From Candidatus Kryptoniota bacterium (GTDB lineage Bacteria; Bacteroidota; Ignavibacteria; Kryptoniales; Kryptoniaceae), in the NCBI GenBank assembly GCA_938074445.1, contig CALJEK010000003.1:80709-144708 (forward strand): a stretch of 64,000 bases of DNA, written 5' to 3'. Positions 51,679 to 61,083 of this stretch are shown here, in pieces; the first letter of the stretch is position 1, and the number at the start of each line of letters is the position of its first letter. The notes below the pieces were generated by a model. The model ran no database searches, was not told the origin of the DNA, and saw only the letters and a program-made list of their open reading frames with translations. The position numbers and the translations under genes are program-made.

Positions 51679-51705
51679 AAAGGCACGCCTTTTCGGCGTG
51701 CCTTT
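51679..51705. terminator. Bidirectional terminator
   Basis: AAAGGCACGCC (51679-51689) pairs perfectly with GGCGTGCCTTT (51695-51705) across a five-base loop. It separates the plus-strand RND operon from the minus-strand S9 peptidase gene; the T-rich tail is better on the minus strand. Confidence 0.88.
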
Positions 51706-51709
51706 AGGA

Positions 51710-54112
51710 TTAATCGATCAAAAACTCAAACTGCTGAAACTTCAAAATTTTAAGTTTAACCTCACCTTTTAAGTTTGTGGCATCGAAAGCAACCTTAAGC
51801 GGATGATATTGAGTTCCGTTTCCCACATTGATGCTTGCTTTGACATTACCAATCAACAATCCCTTAACCCCACTAACTTCAACAGGAACTCCCGCAGGAT
51901 TTGTTGAAGCATCGGGAGATATAAGGACAAAATCGTTTAACAAATCTATTTCTAATGGTTTTGCGTTTTCCTTTGCTTTAAAAAGAACTTCAACCTCAAT
52001 AAACTTTTTTGATGTATCGAAACCGGAATAATTAACATTCTTATGCGCACTTACAACTTTTATCCCCAATCCGTCTGCCTCAACCCATTCATCAACTCGA
52101 ACGAGTGGTTTTTTCTCTGGTTCAATTCCAAGAAGATATTTATTAAACCACGTAAGACAACGATAAAATTCATCTATTCTATGATTCGGCTCCCTAAATC
52201 CATGCCCTTCTCGAGGATAGCGAACAAACTCAACCGTTTTACCAAGATGCTTCAAAGCTTGATACATTTCCTTTGAGTTACTTATAAAAGTATTTTGATC
52301 TTCATCTCCGTGCATTATCAGAACAGGCGTCTTTATATTTTTGACATAGTAAAATGGTGAACGCTCCAAGTAAATCTTAAGATTGTTCCAATAGTAATCC
52401 CCAAGATAGTCTGGCTCCCAGCTTGGAAGATAAGAATTGCTGTAATCCGTGATCAGGTTAAATATCCCAAAAATTGAAACAGCAGCTTTAAATCTATCGG
52501 TTTGAGTAATAGCCCAATTTGTCATATAGCCACCGTAACTTCCACCAAATATGCCAATTTTATTCTCGTCAGCGATTTTAAGTTCTTTCACTATATAATC
52601 AATCCCTGTCATTATATCTTTAAAATCACCTCCGCCGAGGTCCTTGAAGTTAGCTATACCAAACTTATTGGAATATCCAGAGCTCCCTCTGAAATTCGGC
52701 GCAAAGATAAGATAACCCTCATTAGCCCACACTTGAAGATTATAATATTGTCGAAGCATATTTTGAATTCTTCCATAAGGTCCACCATGGACAGCAACAA
52801 GCATTGGATACTTTTTACCAGGTTCAAAATTAACAGGCTTAACAAGTATCCCTTCTATTATCCATCCATCAAAACTTTTCCACTTTATAACTGTTTGCTC
52901 ACCGAACGTAAAGTTTTCAAGTTGTGGGTTTAAATTTGTCAATTTCTTCAACTTGTTATCTTTCAAAATATATACATCTGGCGCGCTTGTTTTATCTTCA
53001 ATGAGAAATGCTAAAACTTTATCGGAAACAGCGATGTCACTAAAAACTCTTTCGCCACCCAAAAACTCCTTTATCGCCCCTCCATCCCGAGGGATTACAT
53101 AAATATGGGTATAGACACCATTTGCAGTTCTTGCGTAAATTTTCTCAGGCTCTGATTTTGAAAATTCATAATCTACAATTCCAACATCAAAATTTTCAGT
53201 TAAATTTTTAATTTCTCCTGTCTTCGGATCAACAATGAAGAGTTCCTCTTGTGAATATGTAAATTTTGGATCAATCTCAGCGACAAAAGCCACATATTTA
53301 CCATCGGGGGACCACTTCGGCTGCATTTCTCCGCCGGGTCTTTTTGTAAGCTGCACTGATTTCCCCGTTTCAACATTTAAAATCCAAAGATCAAATTTTC
53401 GGCTGTCATCAATATCACCAGTGTAATTTGTGTTGTAAACAACAAGTTTCCCATCCGGAGAAATGTCAAACTGGCTGATTCCGTAATCCCCGGTGAAAAT
53501 TTTTTTCTCTCTTTTCGTTTTAACATCAACAAGATAAAACTCTTTACGATACTTTTCCTTATCAACAACTACCGCATCAAATTTTAACTTTTTATCTCTT
53601 TCCTTTTTCTCCTTTTCAGGCTTATCTAATGTTTCCTGGGTCAAATAAAGTATGCTTCCGCCATCTGGCATCCATTTAAATGAAATCACGCCTTCAGACG
53701 CATTCGTCAATTTAAAAGCCTCACCACCATCAACTGGAAGAAGCCATATTTGGTCTTTTGCCTCCTTCTCATCTCGATCTGATTTGCGATTTGAGATGAA
53801 AGCTATGAACTTACCGTCAGGGGAAAACTTCGGATTTTTTTCATCCTCCTTTGAAAAAGTCAACTGTCTTATTTCTCCGTTCTCAGATGAAACAAGCCAA
53901 ATATCAGTCACATATTTGCTTTTTTCAAAATCAGCCTTCGAAAGAACAAAAACTATATTCCTTCCATCCGGAGAAATATCAATTTGTGAAGCCAAACTGA
54001 TTGACAACATATCACGAATTGTAAACTTTTTCTTTTGAGTTTGTGCAAATGTGAAACAAGACAACGATAAAATCACAGCGAGAAAAAATATACCTACTTT
54101 CCTCATTTTCAA
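51710..54112 (-). CDS. S9 prolyl-oligopeptidase-family peptidase with extra C-terminal domain
   Basis: 800 residues with signal peptide (MKMRKVGIFFLAVILSLSCFTFAQ). Beta-propeller built of WD40-like/TolB-like repeats (FSPDGKFIAFISNRKSD, WSPDGKYVAFVAEID) spans about 30-400. The catalytic domain has GIFGGSYGGY (Ser525), HGDEDQNT (Asp605) and REGHGFREPNH (His637), as in acylaminoacyl peptidases. About 137 more residues (664-800) form a beta-rich domain (FIEVEVLFKAKENAKPLEIDLLNDFVLI) reminiscent of a DUF4352/DsbD-like fold and not part of the usual family. It is exported and likely degrades peptides. Confidence 0.88.
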   Translation of the reverse strand: MKMRKVGIFFLAVILSLSCFTFAQTQKKKFTIRDMLSISLASQIDISPDGRNIVFVLSKADFEKSKYVTDIWLVSSENGEIRQLTFSKEDEKNPKFSPDGKFIAFISNRKSDRDEKEAKDQIWLLPVDGGEAFKLTNASEGVISFKWMPDGGSILYLTQETLDKPEKEKKERDKKLKFDAVVVDKEKYRKEFYLVDVKTKREKKIFTGDYGISQFDISPDGKLVVYNTNYTGDIDDSRKFDLWILNVETGKSVQLTKRPGGEMQPKWSPDGKYVAFVAEIDPKFTYSQEELFIVDPKTGEIKNLTENFDVGIVDYEFSKSEPEKIYARTANGVYTHIYVIPRDGGAIKEFLGGERVFSDIAVSDKVLAFLIEDKTSAPDVYILKDNKLKKLTNLNPQLENFTFGEQTVIKWKSFDGWIIEGILVKPVNFEPGKKYPMLVAVHGGPYGRIQNMLRQYYNLQVWANEGYLIFAPNFRGSSGYSNKFGIANFKDLGGGDFKDIMTGIDYIVKELKIADENKIGIFGGSYGGYMTNWAITQTDRFKAAVSIFGIFNLITDYSNSYLPSWEPDYLGDYYWNNLKIYLERSPFYYVKNIKTPVLIMHGDEDQNTFISNSKEMYQALKHLGKTVEFVRYPREGHGFREPNHRIDEFYRCLTWFNKYLLGIEPEKKPLVRVDEWVEADGLGIKVVSAHKNVNYSGFDTSKKFIEVEVLFKAKENAKPLEIDLLNDFVLISPDASTNPAGVPVEVSGVKGLLIGNVKASINVGNGTQYHPLKVAFDATNLKGEVKLKILKFQQFEFLID

Positions 54113-54124
54113 CCTCCGCTTTGT

Positions 54125-56608
54125 TTAAATTATTAAACCGTGATTTAACTTGAGATAAATCCCGTTTAAAGCCGGCGTCTTAAATACACTGGCAATGCTT
54201 CTGCCTAAACTTTGGAAATAATCACCACCACTGTTATTTCTGGACTGGGCAATTACAAAATACAACACACTTCCAGATTTATACTCCCAACGAAAGATAA
54301 GATTTAAATTAAACGCTTGAGAATTAAAATCCGGATTGCTCGTGTAATTATACGGCACAAGCAATTCTGGCGTTTTCAAAATTTTAAAGTTTTGATAATG
54401 TCCCTTCGCAATAAATGTCTGGGCGTAAATTTGAAAACTTAAATCGCGAGTGAAAGTTACAGTCCCTCGCAAGATAAGATCAAATTCATCTATTGATCTA
54501 TCGGCAAAAACGCTGAAATAACCTTCATTTGTCCATATATTTCTAACCCACGCTTCCTCATTTCTGACAAATCTTATCTGATTCTCTATCGCTAACTCGA
54601 TCCAATCGGTTGGTTTAAACACAACTTCCACTTCATATCTATTCTGCCATCTTTTTACATTCTCCTTCTCCTTAAAACCCCACCCCCCAAATCCATATTC
54701 AAAATTTACCACGACATTTTTTCTCGAGTCACTCCTCAATGAAAAATTAACAATATACCTGCTTTTAGTGAGGTAAAGTCCATTCCCTCTGGTTTCTCTA
54801 TCGTCATAAACTCTCCAAGGGCTATAAAAACCAAAAGTTGAAAACGACCAATAGTTCAAAAATTCAACCATTTGATCGAAGCCAATTCCACGTATGATTG
54901 TCACACCATCGAAATTCCATCTGTAATTATATCTAACCCCGGCATAGTATCGTCTTATTATCCAAAATGGTTTGATATCTTGCTTAAATCTCAATTCAGT
55001 TGAACCACCGTGATCATTATCCCTGCGGAAAAATCCAACATCATTTATATAAAATCCCTTTGCGGTATAGTCGTAATTGGTTGAATAAAGAAAATTTTCA
55101 CCCGCAATTTTTGCGATCGAAAGTCTACCTGCAGATGCAGGTTTTCCATCATTGTAAGATGTTTTTGAAAAAGCGACGAATCCAACAAAAGAATAAGTAT
55201 TACTTTTGAATCTCAAATCCCAATCGAGCCCACCTACAGTTGATGGGATCGCGCCTCTCTTGGAAGCATTTGTCAGTATAAATCCGACCGCAGAGTTGTT
55301 CATTACATCCTTCTGAAGTCGCAAAACGGAATAATTTGCGAGTGGCTCAACCAGCACTTTATATTTATTCCCAAGCGAATCACTCACCGTTGCTTTCTCG
55401 GAACTTGTCAAAGCATTTATAAATCCAAGCGATACTCCGTTTTGAGTTTTTCCCGTTAATTTAATAGCGTTAAGAATTTTGGTTCTCTCAGGAAAATAAA
55501 TAATTTTCCCGCCTTCGGGAACCTTAGGATATCCGGATGGTTTTTTACCTATTCTTCGTGAATAAAAGATTTGCATTCCAGCAAATCTACCACCACCTCC
55601 TCTGCCACCGGGCGCCCCAAAAGTAAAAAATTGAGAACCGTCAGTGAAAAACTGCCTCTTCTCTGGATAAAATGTCTCGTATGTTGTTAAATTCAAAACA
55701 ACCTGATCCGCCTCAACTTGGCTGAAATCAGGATTAAATGTTGCATTTAAAACAAAATCGTTCGTTATCTTATACCTCAGGTCAACTCCAAAATCAACTT
55801 TGAAATCCCTTGTCTCACTGATAGATTCTGACTCAGGTGAAAAAATAAGTTTCGGGGCAACATAAGGATAAATTTCCAAACCTTTGGCAGAATTAATTTC
55901 GTTTAATCCTTCAAGATGACCAATTTTTGATACATAACCTGTTTCTTTTTTTGAAATCAAAGCCCATTGCACAAGCTCTTTTTTCCTGCTTATATATCTT
56001 TCAAAATTGACGCCCCACTCTTTGCCACTTGCAAATCTCAAAGTCGCAAAAGGTATCTTAACTTCGCATACCCAACCAGCGTCGGTTATCTTTGTGCTTG
56101 CTTCCCATATCCCATCCCATTCGGTATCAAACTTCGTACCATCTCCTGTGATTATCCCATCGACCTTAACACCAGCAGAATTTATGGAAAAAAAGTAAGC
56201 ATTTTTATGGTCGTGGAATGTGTCAAGTATTATGGTGATTTTATCTGATTCAACATCCCTATCTCTTCTTGTTAATCTTGAAATTATTTTTCGTGGTTCG
56301 GAATCGTAAAGGATGAAACCAAAATATATCGCCTTATCATCATACAGAATTCTAACCTCTGTGTTCTCACTGGGATTTTCACCCTCATAGGGATTAAGTT
56401 GAGTAAAATCAGAAATAGGTATAGATTTACCCCACGCCTGTTCAGAAAGCTCGCCGTCAATTTTCATTTCTTCATTGATTTTTACAGCTATAGCAGTTTT
56501 ATTCCGCGAATTGTGCGAGAAGAGAGGATCGCCCAATAAAATGAGCGAAAACGGCAATAGAACCAACATCAAAGTTTTTTTATTCCTTTTGACTTTGTTC
56601 AGCCTCAT
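54125..56608 (-). CDS. DUF5916/CBM9-like outer-membrane protein
   Basis: 827 residues with a basic N-terminus and signal helix (KTLMLVLLPFSLILLGDPLFS). The first domain (IDGELSEQAWGKSIPISDF, DKAIYFGFILYDSEP, KITIILDTFHDHKNAYFFSINSAG) is CBM9-like; the rest is an outer-membrane barrel with strand-rich repeats (YAGVRYNYRWNF, VNFEYGFGGWGF) and a Gly-rich loop GGRGGGGRF, as in DUF5916 proteins of Bacteroidota. The start at 56608 overlaps the CCA gene by 29 bases; ATG 56569 is an alternative. Ligand unknown. Confidence 0.8.
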   Translation of the reverse strand: MRLNKVKRNKKTLMLVLLPFSLILLGDPLFSHNSRNKTAIAVKINEEMKIDGELSEQAWGKSIPISDFTQLNPYEGENPSENTEVRILYDDKAIYFGFILYDSEPRKIISRLTRRDRDVESDKITIILDTFHDHKNAYFFSINSAGVKVDGIITGDGTKFDTEWDGIWEASTKITDAGWVCEVKIPFATLRFASGKEWGVNFERYISRKKELVQWALISKKETGYVSKIGHLEGLNEINSAKGLEIYPYVAPKLIFSPESESISETRDFKVDFGVDLRYKITNDFVLNATFNPDFSQVEADQVVLNLTTYETFYPEKRQFFTDGSQFFTFGAPGGRGGGGRFAGMQIFYSRRIGKKPSGYPKVPEGGKIIYFPERTKILNAIKLTGKTQNGVSLGFINALTSSEKATVSDSLGNKYKVLVEPLANYSVLRLQKDVMNNSAVGFILTNASKRGAIPSTVGGLDWDLRFKSNTYSFVGFVAFSKTSYNDGKPASAGRLSIAKIAGENFLYSTNYDYTAKGFYINDVGFFRRDNDHGGSTELRFKQDIKPFWIIRRYYAGVRYNYRWNFDGVTIIRGIGFDQMVEFLNYWSFSTFGFYSPWRVYDDRETRGNGLYLTKSRYIVNFSLRSDSRKNVVVNFEYGFGGWGFKEKENVKRWQNRYEVEVVFKPTDWIELAIENQIRFVRNEEAWVRNIWTNEGYFSVFADRSIDEFDLILRGTVTFTRDLSFQIYAQTFIAKGHYQNFKILKTPELLVPYNYTSNPDFNSQAFNLNLIFRWEYKSGSVLYFVIAQSRNNSGGDYFQSLGRSIASVFKTPALNGIYLKLNHGLII

Positions 56609-58037
56609 ACTCAGAAATTATTTTATCTTTTATTTTCATTAGGTAATCAAACGCAGCATCATGTTCATTGGGAATTATCCCTTCAAGTATAGCCTCTTCT
56701 ATCGCTTTTTTTAAACGCCCAACAAGTGGTCCTGGTTTCAAGCCAAGCACCTGCATTATTTCATTCCCATCCACAGGCGATTTAAATGCTCTTAACCTAT
56801 CCTTTTCTTCAACTTCTTTGATTTTTTGAACGACTATATCGTAGTTTCTTGAATATTCTGCAACAAGTTTTGGGTTTCGCGTTGTGATATCCGCTCTACA
56901 AAGTTTTATAAGGTCGTCAAGGTCTTCACCTGCCTGAACTATCAACCTGCGAATCGCCGAATCAGTTACACTTTCGTCAACCAAAAACATTGGACGGAGA
57001 TGAAGTAGAACAAGTTTCTCAACATATCTCGATTTATCGATCGGAAGTTTCATCCTTCTGAAAATTGAACGAACCATCTTAGCGCCGAGGACATCGTGCC
57101 CATAGAATGTCCATCCAACGCCCTCTTTGAACGCTCTCGTCTTTGGCTTTGCTATATCGTGAAATAATCCCGCAAGCCTCAGCCAAACGTTATCGGTTAC
57201 TTTTGCGAGGTTATCAACAACTTGGCATGTATGTTGGAAAACATCTTTGTGATGATAACGAGCGCTGTTTTCGTCCTCTGAGTCTGCCCTTTGCTCTGTT
57301 CCCGCAAGTTCAGAAACCTCAGGCAAAACAATGCTCATAACGCTTGTTTCCTGCATCAATTTTAATCCAATCGATGGCTTTGGAGATTGCATTATCTTTA
57401 AAAATTCATCGGTAATTCTTTCTTGCGAAACAATGCTAAGACGTTCCTTCATCTTTTTTATAGCGGAAAGCGTCCCTTCCTCTATCTCAAACTCAAGCTG
57501 TGATGCAAACCTTATTGCCCTCATTATTCTCAACGGATCGTCATCAAAAGTTCTCTCGGGATCAAGTGGTGTTCTTATTATTTTATCACGAAGGTCTTTT
57601 CTTCCATTAAACGGGTCTAAAACTTTACCAAATGTCTTTTCATTTATTGAAACCGCAATCGCATTTATCGTAAAATCTCTTCTCGCAAGGTCATCCTCAA
57701 GCGTTCCATTTTCAACGATTGGTTTCCTTGAATCTTTGCGATAACTTTCTTTTCTCGCCCCGACAAATTCAATTTTCCTGTCCTCAAGCTGAATCAACGC
57801 TGTTCTAAAGTGCTCATAGATAGTTAACTTCTTCTTAAAATACTTCGAAACGATTCTGGCAAATTTTATCCCCTCGCCTATGACAAGAAAATCAACATCC
57901 TTAACCTCTTTCCCAAGAAGAAGATCACGAACATAACCCCCAACGACATATACCTCAAAATTGTTTTCGTCAGCAATTCTCCCAATTGTTTTAACTAATT
58001 CATCTTTTATTTCAATCACGTCCGCAAATATATTCAT
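56580..58037 (-). CDS. CCA-adding/poly(A)-polymerase-family tRNA nucleotidyltransferase with HD domain
   Basis: 485 residues. Class II nucleotidyltransferase head: VYVVGGYVRDLLLGKEVKDVDFLV with the metal-binding DVD, DLARRDFTINAIAV and the RIMRAIRFASQLEFEIEEGTL neck. An HD domain follows (HHKDVFQHTCQVVDNLA..LAGLFHDIAKPKTR). This layout is that of CCA-adding enzymes with HD phosphatase; CC- or A-adding specialisation cannot be excluded. It is last but two in the minus-strand series. Confidence 0.92.
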   Translation of the reverse strand: MNIFADVIEIKDELVKTIGRIADENNFEVYVVGGYVRDLLLGKEVKDVDFLVIGEGIKFARIVSKYFKKKLTIYEHFRTALIQLEDRKIEFVGARKESYRKDSRKPIVENGTLEDDLARRDFTINAIAVSINEKTFGKVLDPFNGRKDLRDKIIRTPLDPERTFDDDPLRIMRAIRFASQLEFEIEEGTLSAIKKMKERLSIVSQERITDEFLKIMQSPKPSIGLKLMQETSVMSIVLPEVSELAGTEQRADSEDENSARYHHKDVFQHTCQVVDNLAKVTDNVWLRLAGLFHDIAKPKTRAFKEGVGWTFYGHDVLGAKMVRSIFRRMKLPIDKSRYVEKLVLLHLRPMFLVDESVTDSAIRRLIVQAGEDLDDLIKLCRADITTRNPKLVAEYSRNYDIVVQKIKEVEEKDRLRAFKSPVDGNEIMQVLGLKPGPLVGRLKKAIEEAILEGIIPNEHDAAFDYLMKIKDKIISEYEAEQSQKE

Positions 58038-58073
58038 AAATTCAGGCGATTAATTTTGTTTTAAATTTAAAAT

Positions 58074-59099
58074 TTAGATATCAAGCGACATTCTCTCTTT
58101 GACGATTTTTTGCTGTCTTTCGATCTCATCGATGATCTTGAAAGCAACTTCAAGCGAAAGTTTGCCATCTTCCGCGCTTACAACTGTTGGTTTATCATTA
58201 ATTATTGAGTCGATAAATGCAACAAGTTCAGCCTCAATTGGGTTGACATTCTTTATCTCCGGTTGTTCATAAACAATTTTCCTTCTTCTTGCTCCCTCCT
58301 CAATTTTCCCAAGCAAAACTGTTGAGGTTAGTTTCTCGTCGCCGTTTTTATCTTCATCGACAAGTCGAAATATCTCCGTTATGCCTTGAAGAAAGTCAAT
58401 TGAGATATAAGCATCTTTTTGAAAAATTCGTATTTTTCTTTCATTCTTTCTTGAAATCCTGCTTGCGGTGATGTTTGCGATACAACCATTTTTAAATTGT
58501 ATCCTCGCATTTGCAATGTCAATTGAATCAGAAATCACAGCAACACCACTTGCTCTTACCTCTTCAATTTCGCTTTTAACAAGATTCAAAATTATGTCAA
58601 TATCATGTATCATTAAGTCAAGCACCACTGCAACATCTGTCCCACGCGGTTTAAATTGAGCAAGTCGATGCGTCTCAATAAAAACAGGTTTAATTTTATA
58701 ATTTGAAATCGAAAGCAGGGCTGGATTAAATCTCTCAACATGACCAACTTGAACCTTTAGATTTTTATTTCTCGCAATTTTTATGATCTCATCCGCTCCA
58801 ACTATATCGTCAGCGATTGGCTTCTCAATAAAAGTATGAATTCCGCGCTCCAAGCAATAAACTGCAATCTTCCGATGCGTCGTCGTAGGCGTTGCTATCA
58901 CGACAGCCTCTACATTATCAAGCAATTCATCAAGGGTTAGAAATTTTTTCACGCCGACTTCTTCCGAAATTTGCTTCGCCCTTTGTTCATTTATATCGTA
59001 GACCCCAACAAAGTTTGCAGTTGGAATTTTTGCGAGAATTCTCGCATGAATACTTCCGAGATAACCAACCCCTATAATTCCAATATTAACCTTCTTCAT
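58074..59099 (-). CDS. Gfo/Idh/MocA-family sugar oxidoreductase
   Basis: 341 residues. NAD-binding IGIIGVGYLGSIHARIL and VATPTTTHRKIAVYCLERGIHTFIEKPIA (EKPxA catalytic Lys) plus VGHVERFNPALL define the family. The VERFNP variant is seen in members next to lipid A genes of Gram-negative bacteria, some of which oxidise UDP-GlcNAc at C3, but no lpx gene is in this window. It is four bases after the DUF5103 gene. Confidence 0.85.
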   Translation of the reverse strand: MKKVNIGIIGVGYLGSIHARILAKIPTANFVGVYDINEQRAKQISEEVGVKKFLTLDELLDNVEAVVIATPTTTHRKIAVYCLERGIHTFIEKPIADDIVGADEIIKIARNKNLKVQVGHVERFNPALLSISNYKIKPVFIETHRLAQFKPRGTDVAVVLDLMIHDIDIILNLVKSEIEEVRASGVAVISDSIDIANARIQFKNGCIANITASRISRKNERKIRIFQKDAYISIDFLQGITEIFRLVDEDKNGDEKLTSTVLLGKIEEGARRRKIVYEQPEIKNVNPIEAELVAFIDSIINDKPTVVSAEDGKLSLEVAFKIIDEIERQQKIVKERMSLDI

Positions 59100-59103
59100 A
59101 CTC

Positions 59104-60363
59104 TTATCCCTTAATTTTTACAAAACCAATTATTCTATCGAACCCACCAAATTGTGGGTCTCTGTAATAAACGACAACATAATAAGAGTTGCTCGTGCGC
59201 CAATCATTTCCTTCAAGTTCAAGCCAATCAATAACAATAACCTCATCTTTTCTATGGTCATAATAACCGACGACATATTGATAATCATAAATTCCACGCT
59301 TAAGCCATTTCTTAACAAAATAACAATTTTTTGTAAGATTGTATTTCAAAACATCCTCAGGTTGAGGTTTCCAATTATTAAAAGCGCCAACGATAAAAAT
59401 ATCGCCCTTAATTTTTTGCTCCGTTTCCTTGTCAATTTCAAGTTGAAAGTTCACCTCAAGATACTCCGAGTAAAGCCCCTCTTCAACTACTCTACAGCCT
59501 CCGTCCATATCTGGTTCGCCCTGCCAAAATTTCCTCACCTTGTCAATTCCTGAAAGCGGAACCACAGGATAACCGTTCGGGTAAATCTTTTCACTCCTCA
59601 AATCAATTTGCCTGTATTCATTTAAAGGATAAATATTCCAAATTTTAAAAATTCTTGAACCTGATGGAAAACCACTTACATAAGTGTATTTTCTTCGCTC
59701 GCTGAAATCAATCCGATATGGATAAAAAATTTTCCAATTTTCATAGAGATCAACCGTTGTAATGTAATACCAGTTTAGGGAATCAGGAATTTCAACCTCA
59801 ATATCAATCTCGTTCACATAATTTCGCAAATCAGCCTTATCACCGAGCAAAACTTTCCTTAAACTCGCATTCACTTTTGTCAACTGGTCAACCACTATAA
59901 ATCTCCCACTTGCGTAAACAATTGTATCTGCCTTTATATTGTAAATCTCAAAGATATAATTTCCAGAATACGGAAATCTAACAATGCCGTTGGGGTCAGG
60001 GAAAATATTTTTAAAATGAAAATTATAACCCCTTATCCCTTTCTCGGCCGTTGTATAACTTAAATAAAGAGATTTACTGTGGAAGAAATCTTGAACAAAT
60101 ATGTTCTCGGTTCTTCTCCAATTCCTATCGCAATGGTAAAACCGAATCCCTATATCTGGTAAAGTTGCACCTTTTACATCAAACTCAATCACGATATAAT
60201 CGTTTGCTGTATTCGGTTCACCATTCCAAAGCGTATCATATCGAACTATTATGGGCGGATAAATTTCACCTTCGTAACTATAAACCCTCAAACCTTTAAT
60301 TTCGAGATAATCCTGGGCAAGTAAAAAATTGACGCAAAATAAAACCAGAAAATATTTAAACAT
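59104..60363 (-). CDS. Type IX secretion plug-like protein (DUF5103)
   Basis: 419 residues with signal peptide (MFKYFLVLFCVNFLLAQD). The family start is EIKGLRVYSYEGEIYPPIIVRYDTLW, then DYIVIEFDVKG, DIGIRFYHCDRNW, IRGYNFHFKN and a C-terminal E-set-like FIVGAFNNWKPQPEDVLKYNL. DUF5103 proteins include the 'Plug' that closes the T9SS translocon SprA/Sov, so this is a family-level call. Four bases separate it from the Gfo and HAD genes on either side. No other T9SS gene is in the window. Confidence 0.8.
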   Translation of the reverse strand: MFKYFLVLFCVNFLLAQDYLEIKGLRVYSYEGEIYPPIIVRYDTLWNGEPNTANDYIVIEFDVKGATLPDIGIRFYHCDRNWRRTENIFVQDFFHSKSLYLSYTTAEKGIRGYNFHFKNIFPDPNGIVRFPYSGNYIFEIYNIKADTIVYASGRFIVVDQLTKVNASLRKVLLGDKADLRNYVNEIDIEVEIPDSLNWYYITTVDLYENWKIFYPYRIDFSERRKYTYVSGFPSGSRIFKIWNIYPLNEYRQIDLRSEKIYPNGYPVVPLSGIDKVRKFWQGEPDMDGGCRVVEEGLYSEYLEVNFQLEIDKETEQKIKGDIFIVGAFNNWKPQPEDVLKYNLTKNCYFVKKWLKRGIYDYQYVVGYYDHRKDEVIVIDWLELEGNDWRTSNSYYVVVYYRDPQFGGFDRIIGFVKIKG

Positions 60364-60367
60364 AACT

Positions 60368-61063
60368 TCACCCTCTATCCATAGTTAAATCACAAAGCAA
60401 TTTTTTAAGCTCATCAACCGAGCAAACTATAAAATCGGGATTTAGATCTATAACTTTATCTTTCCCATAAGAATCCCACAGAGCAGAGATAACTCTAACG
60501 CCCACTTCCCTTCCAGCTTTAACATCACCCACCGCATCGCCAACGAGTATGGCTTCATCAGGTTTTAAACCAAGCGCATCAAGAATTTTCTTTATCCCTT
60601 CACCAAATGGTTTATGATATTTTACATCATCGCCAGTTATCACGACATCAAAAAAGTTTTCAAGACCCAACTTATTCAAAGTAATTGAAGTCGTAACTTT
60701 ACCTTTTCCAGTAAAGATAGCCAACTTTAAACCCTTCTGCTTCAAGAGTGAAAGCATTTCTTTTACCCCAGCGTAAGCCTTGGCTTTGTTGTGATTTTGT
60801 TCATAATATGAATAAAATTCGTTAACTGCGCGTTCAACATAAAAATCAATGTTTTTAAGAATTTTTTCGTCGTTCGAAAAAAGTTGAAGCAATTTCCTGA
60901 TTCCACCTTCCTCTGGCGGACCGAAGAATAAAGAAGGTATTTCATCGTTTGAAAATCTTCGACCCGTGTATTTCTCGGCTATATAGTTGAAAGTTTCAAA
61001 AATTAACTCATTTGTCTGCGCAATCGTTCCATCAAGATCAAAGATTACACACTTTATTCCCAA
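60368..61063 (-). CDS. HAD-family phosphatase (phosphoglycolate phosphatase-like)
   Basis: 231 residues. HAD motifs: VIFDLDGTIAQTNE (DxD nucleophile), AIFTGKGKVT (motif II), YHKPFGEGIKK (Lys, motif III) and ILVGDAVGDVKAGREVGVRVI (motif IV). The helical cap (residues 15-80) is type C1, as in Gph and PpaX. The substrate is not clear. It is 20 bases after the baeRF-type gene and four bases before the DUF5103 gene. Confidence 0.86.
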   Translation of the reverse strand: MGIKCVIFDLDGTIAQTNELIFETFNYIAEKYTGRRFSNDEIPSLFFGPPEEGGIRKLLQLFSNDEKILKNIDFYVERAVNEFYSYYEQNHNKAKAYAGVKEMLSLLKQKGLKLAIFTGKGKVTTSITLNKLGLENFFDVVITGDDVKYHKPFGEGIKKILDALGLKPDEAILVGDAVGDVKAGREVGVRVISALWDSYGKDKVIDLNPDFIVCSVDELKKLLCDLTMDRG

Positions 61064-61083
61064 AATATCTTTTCGATTTATTT

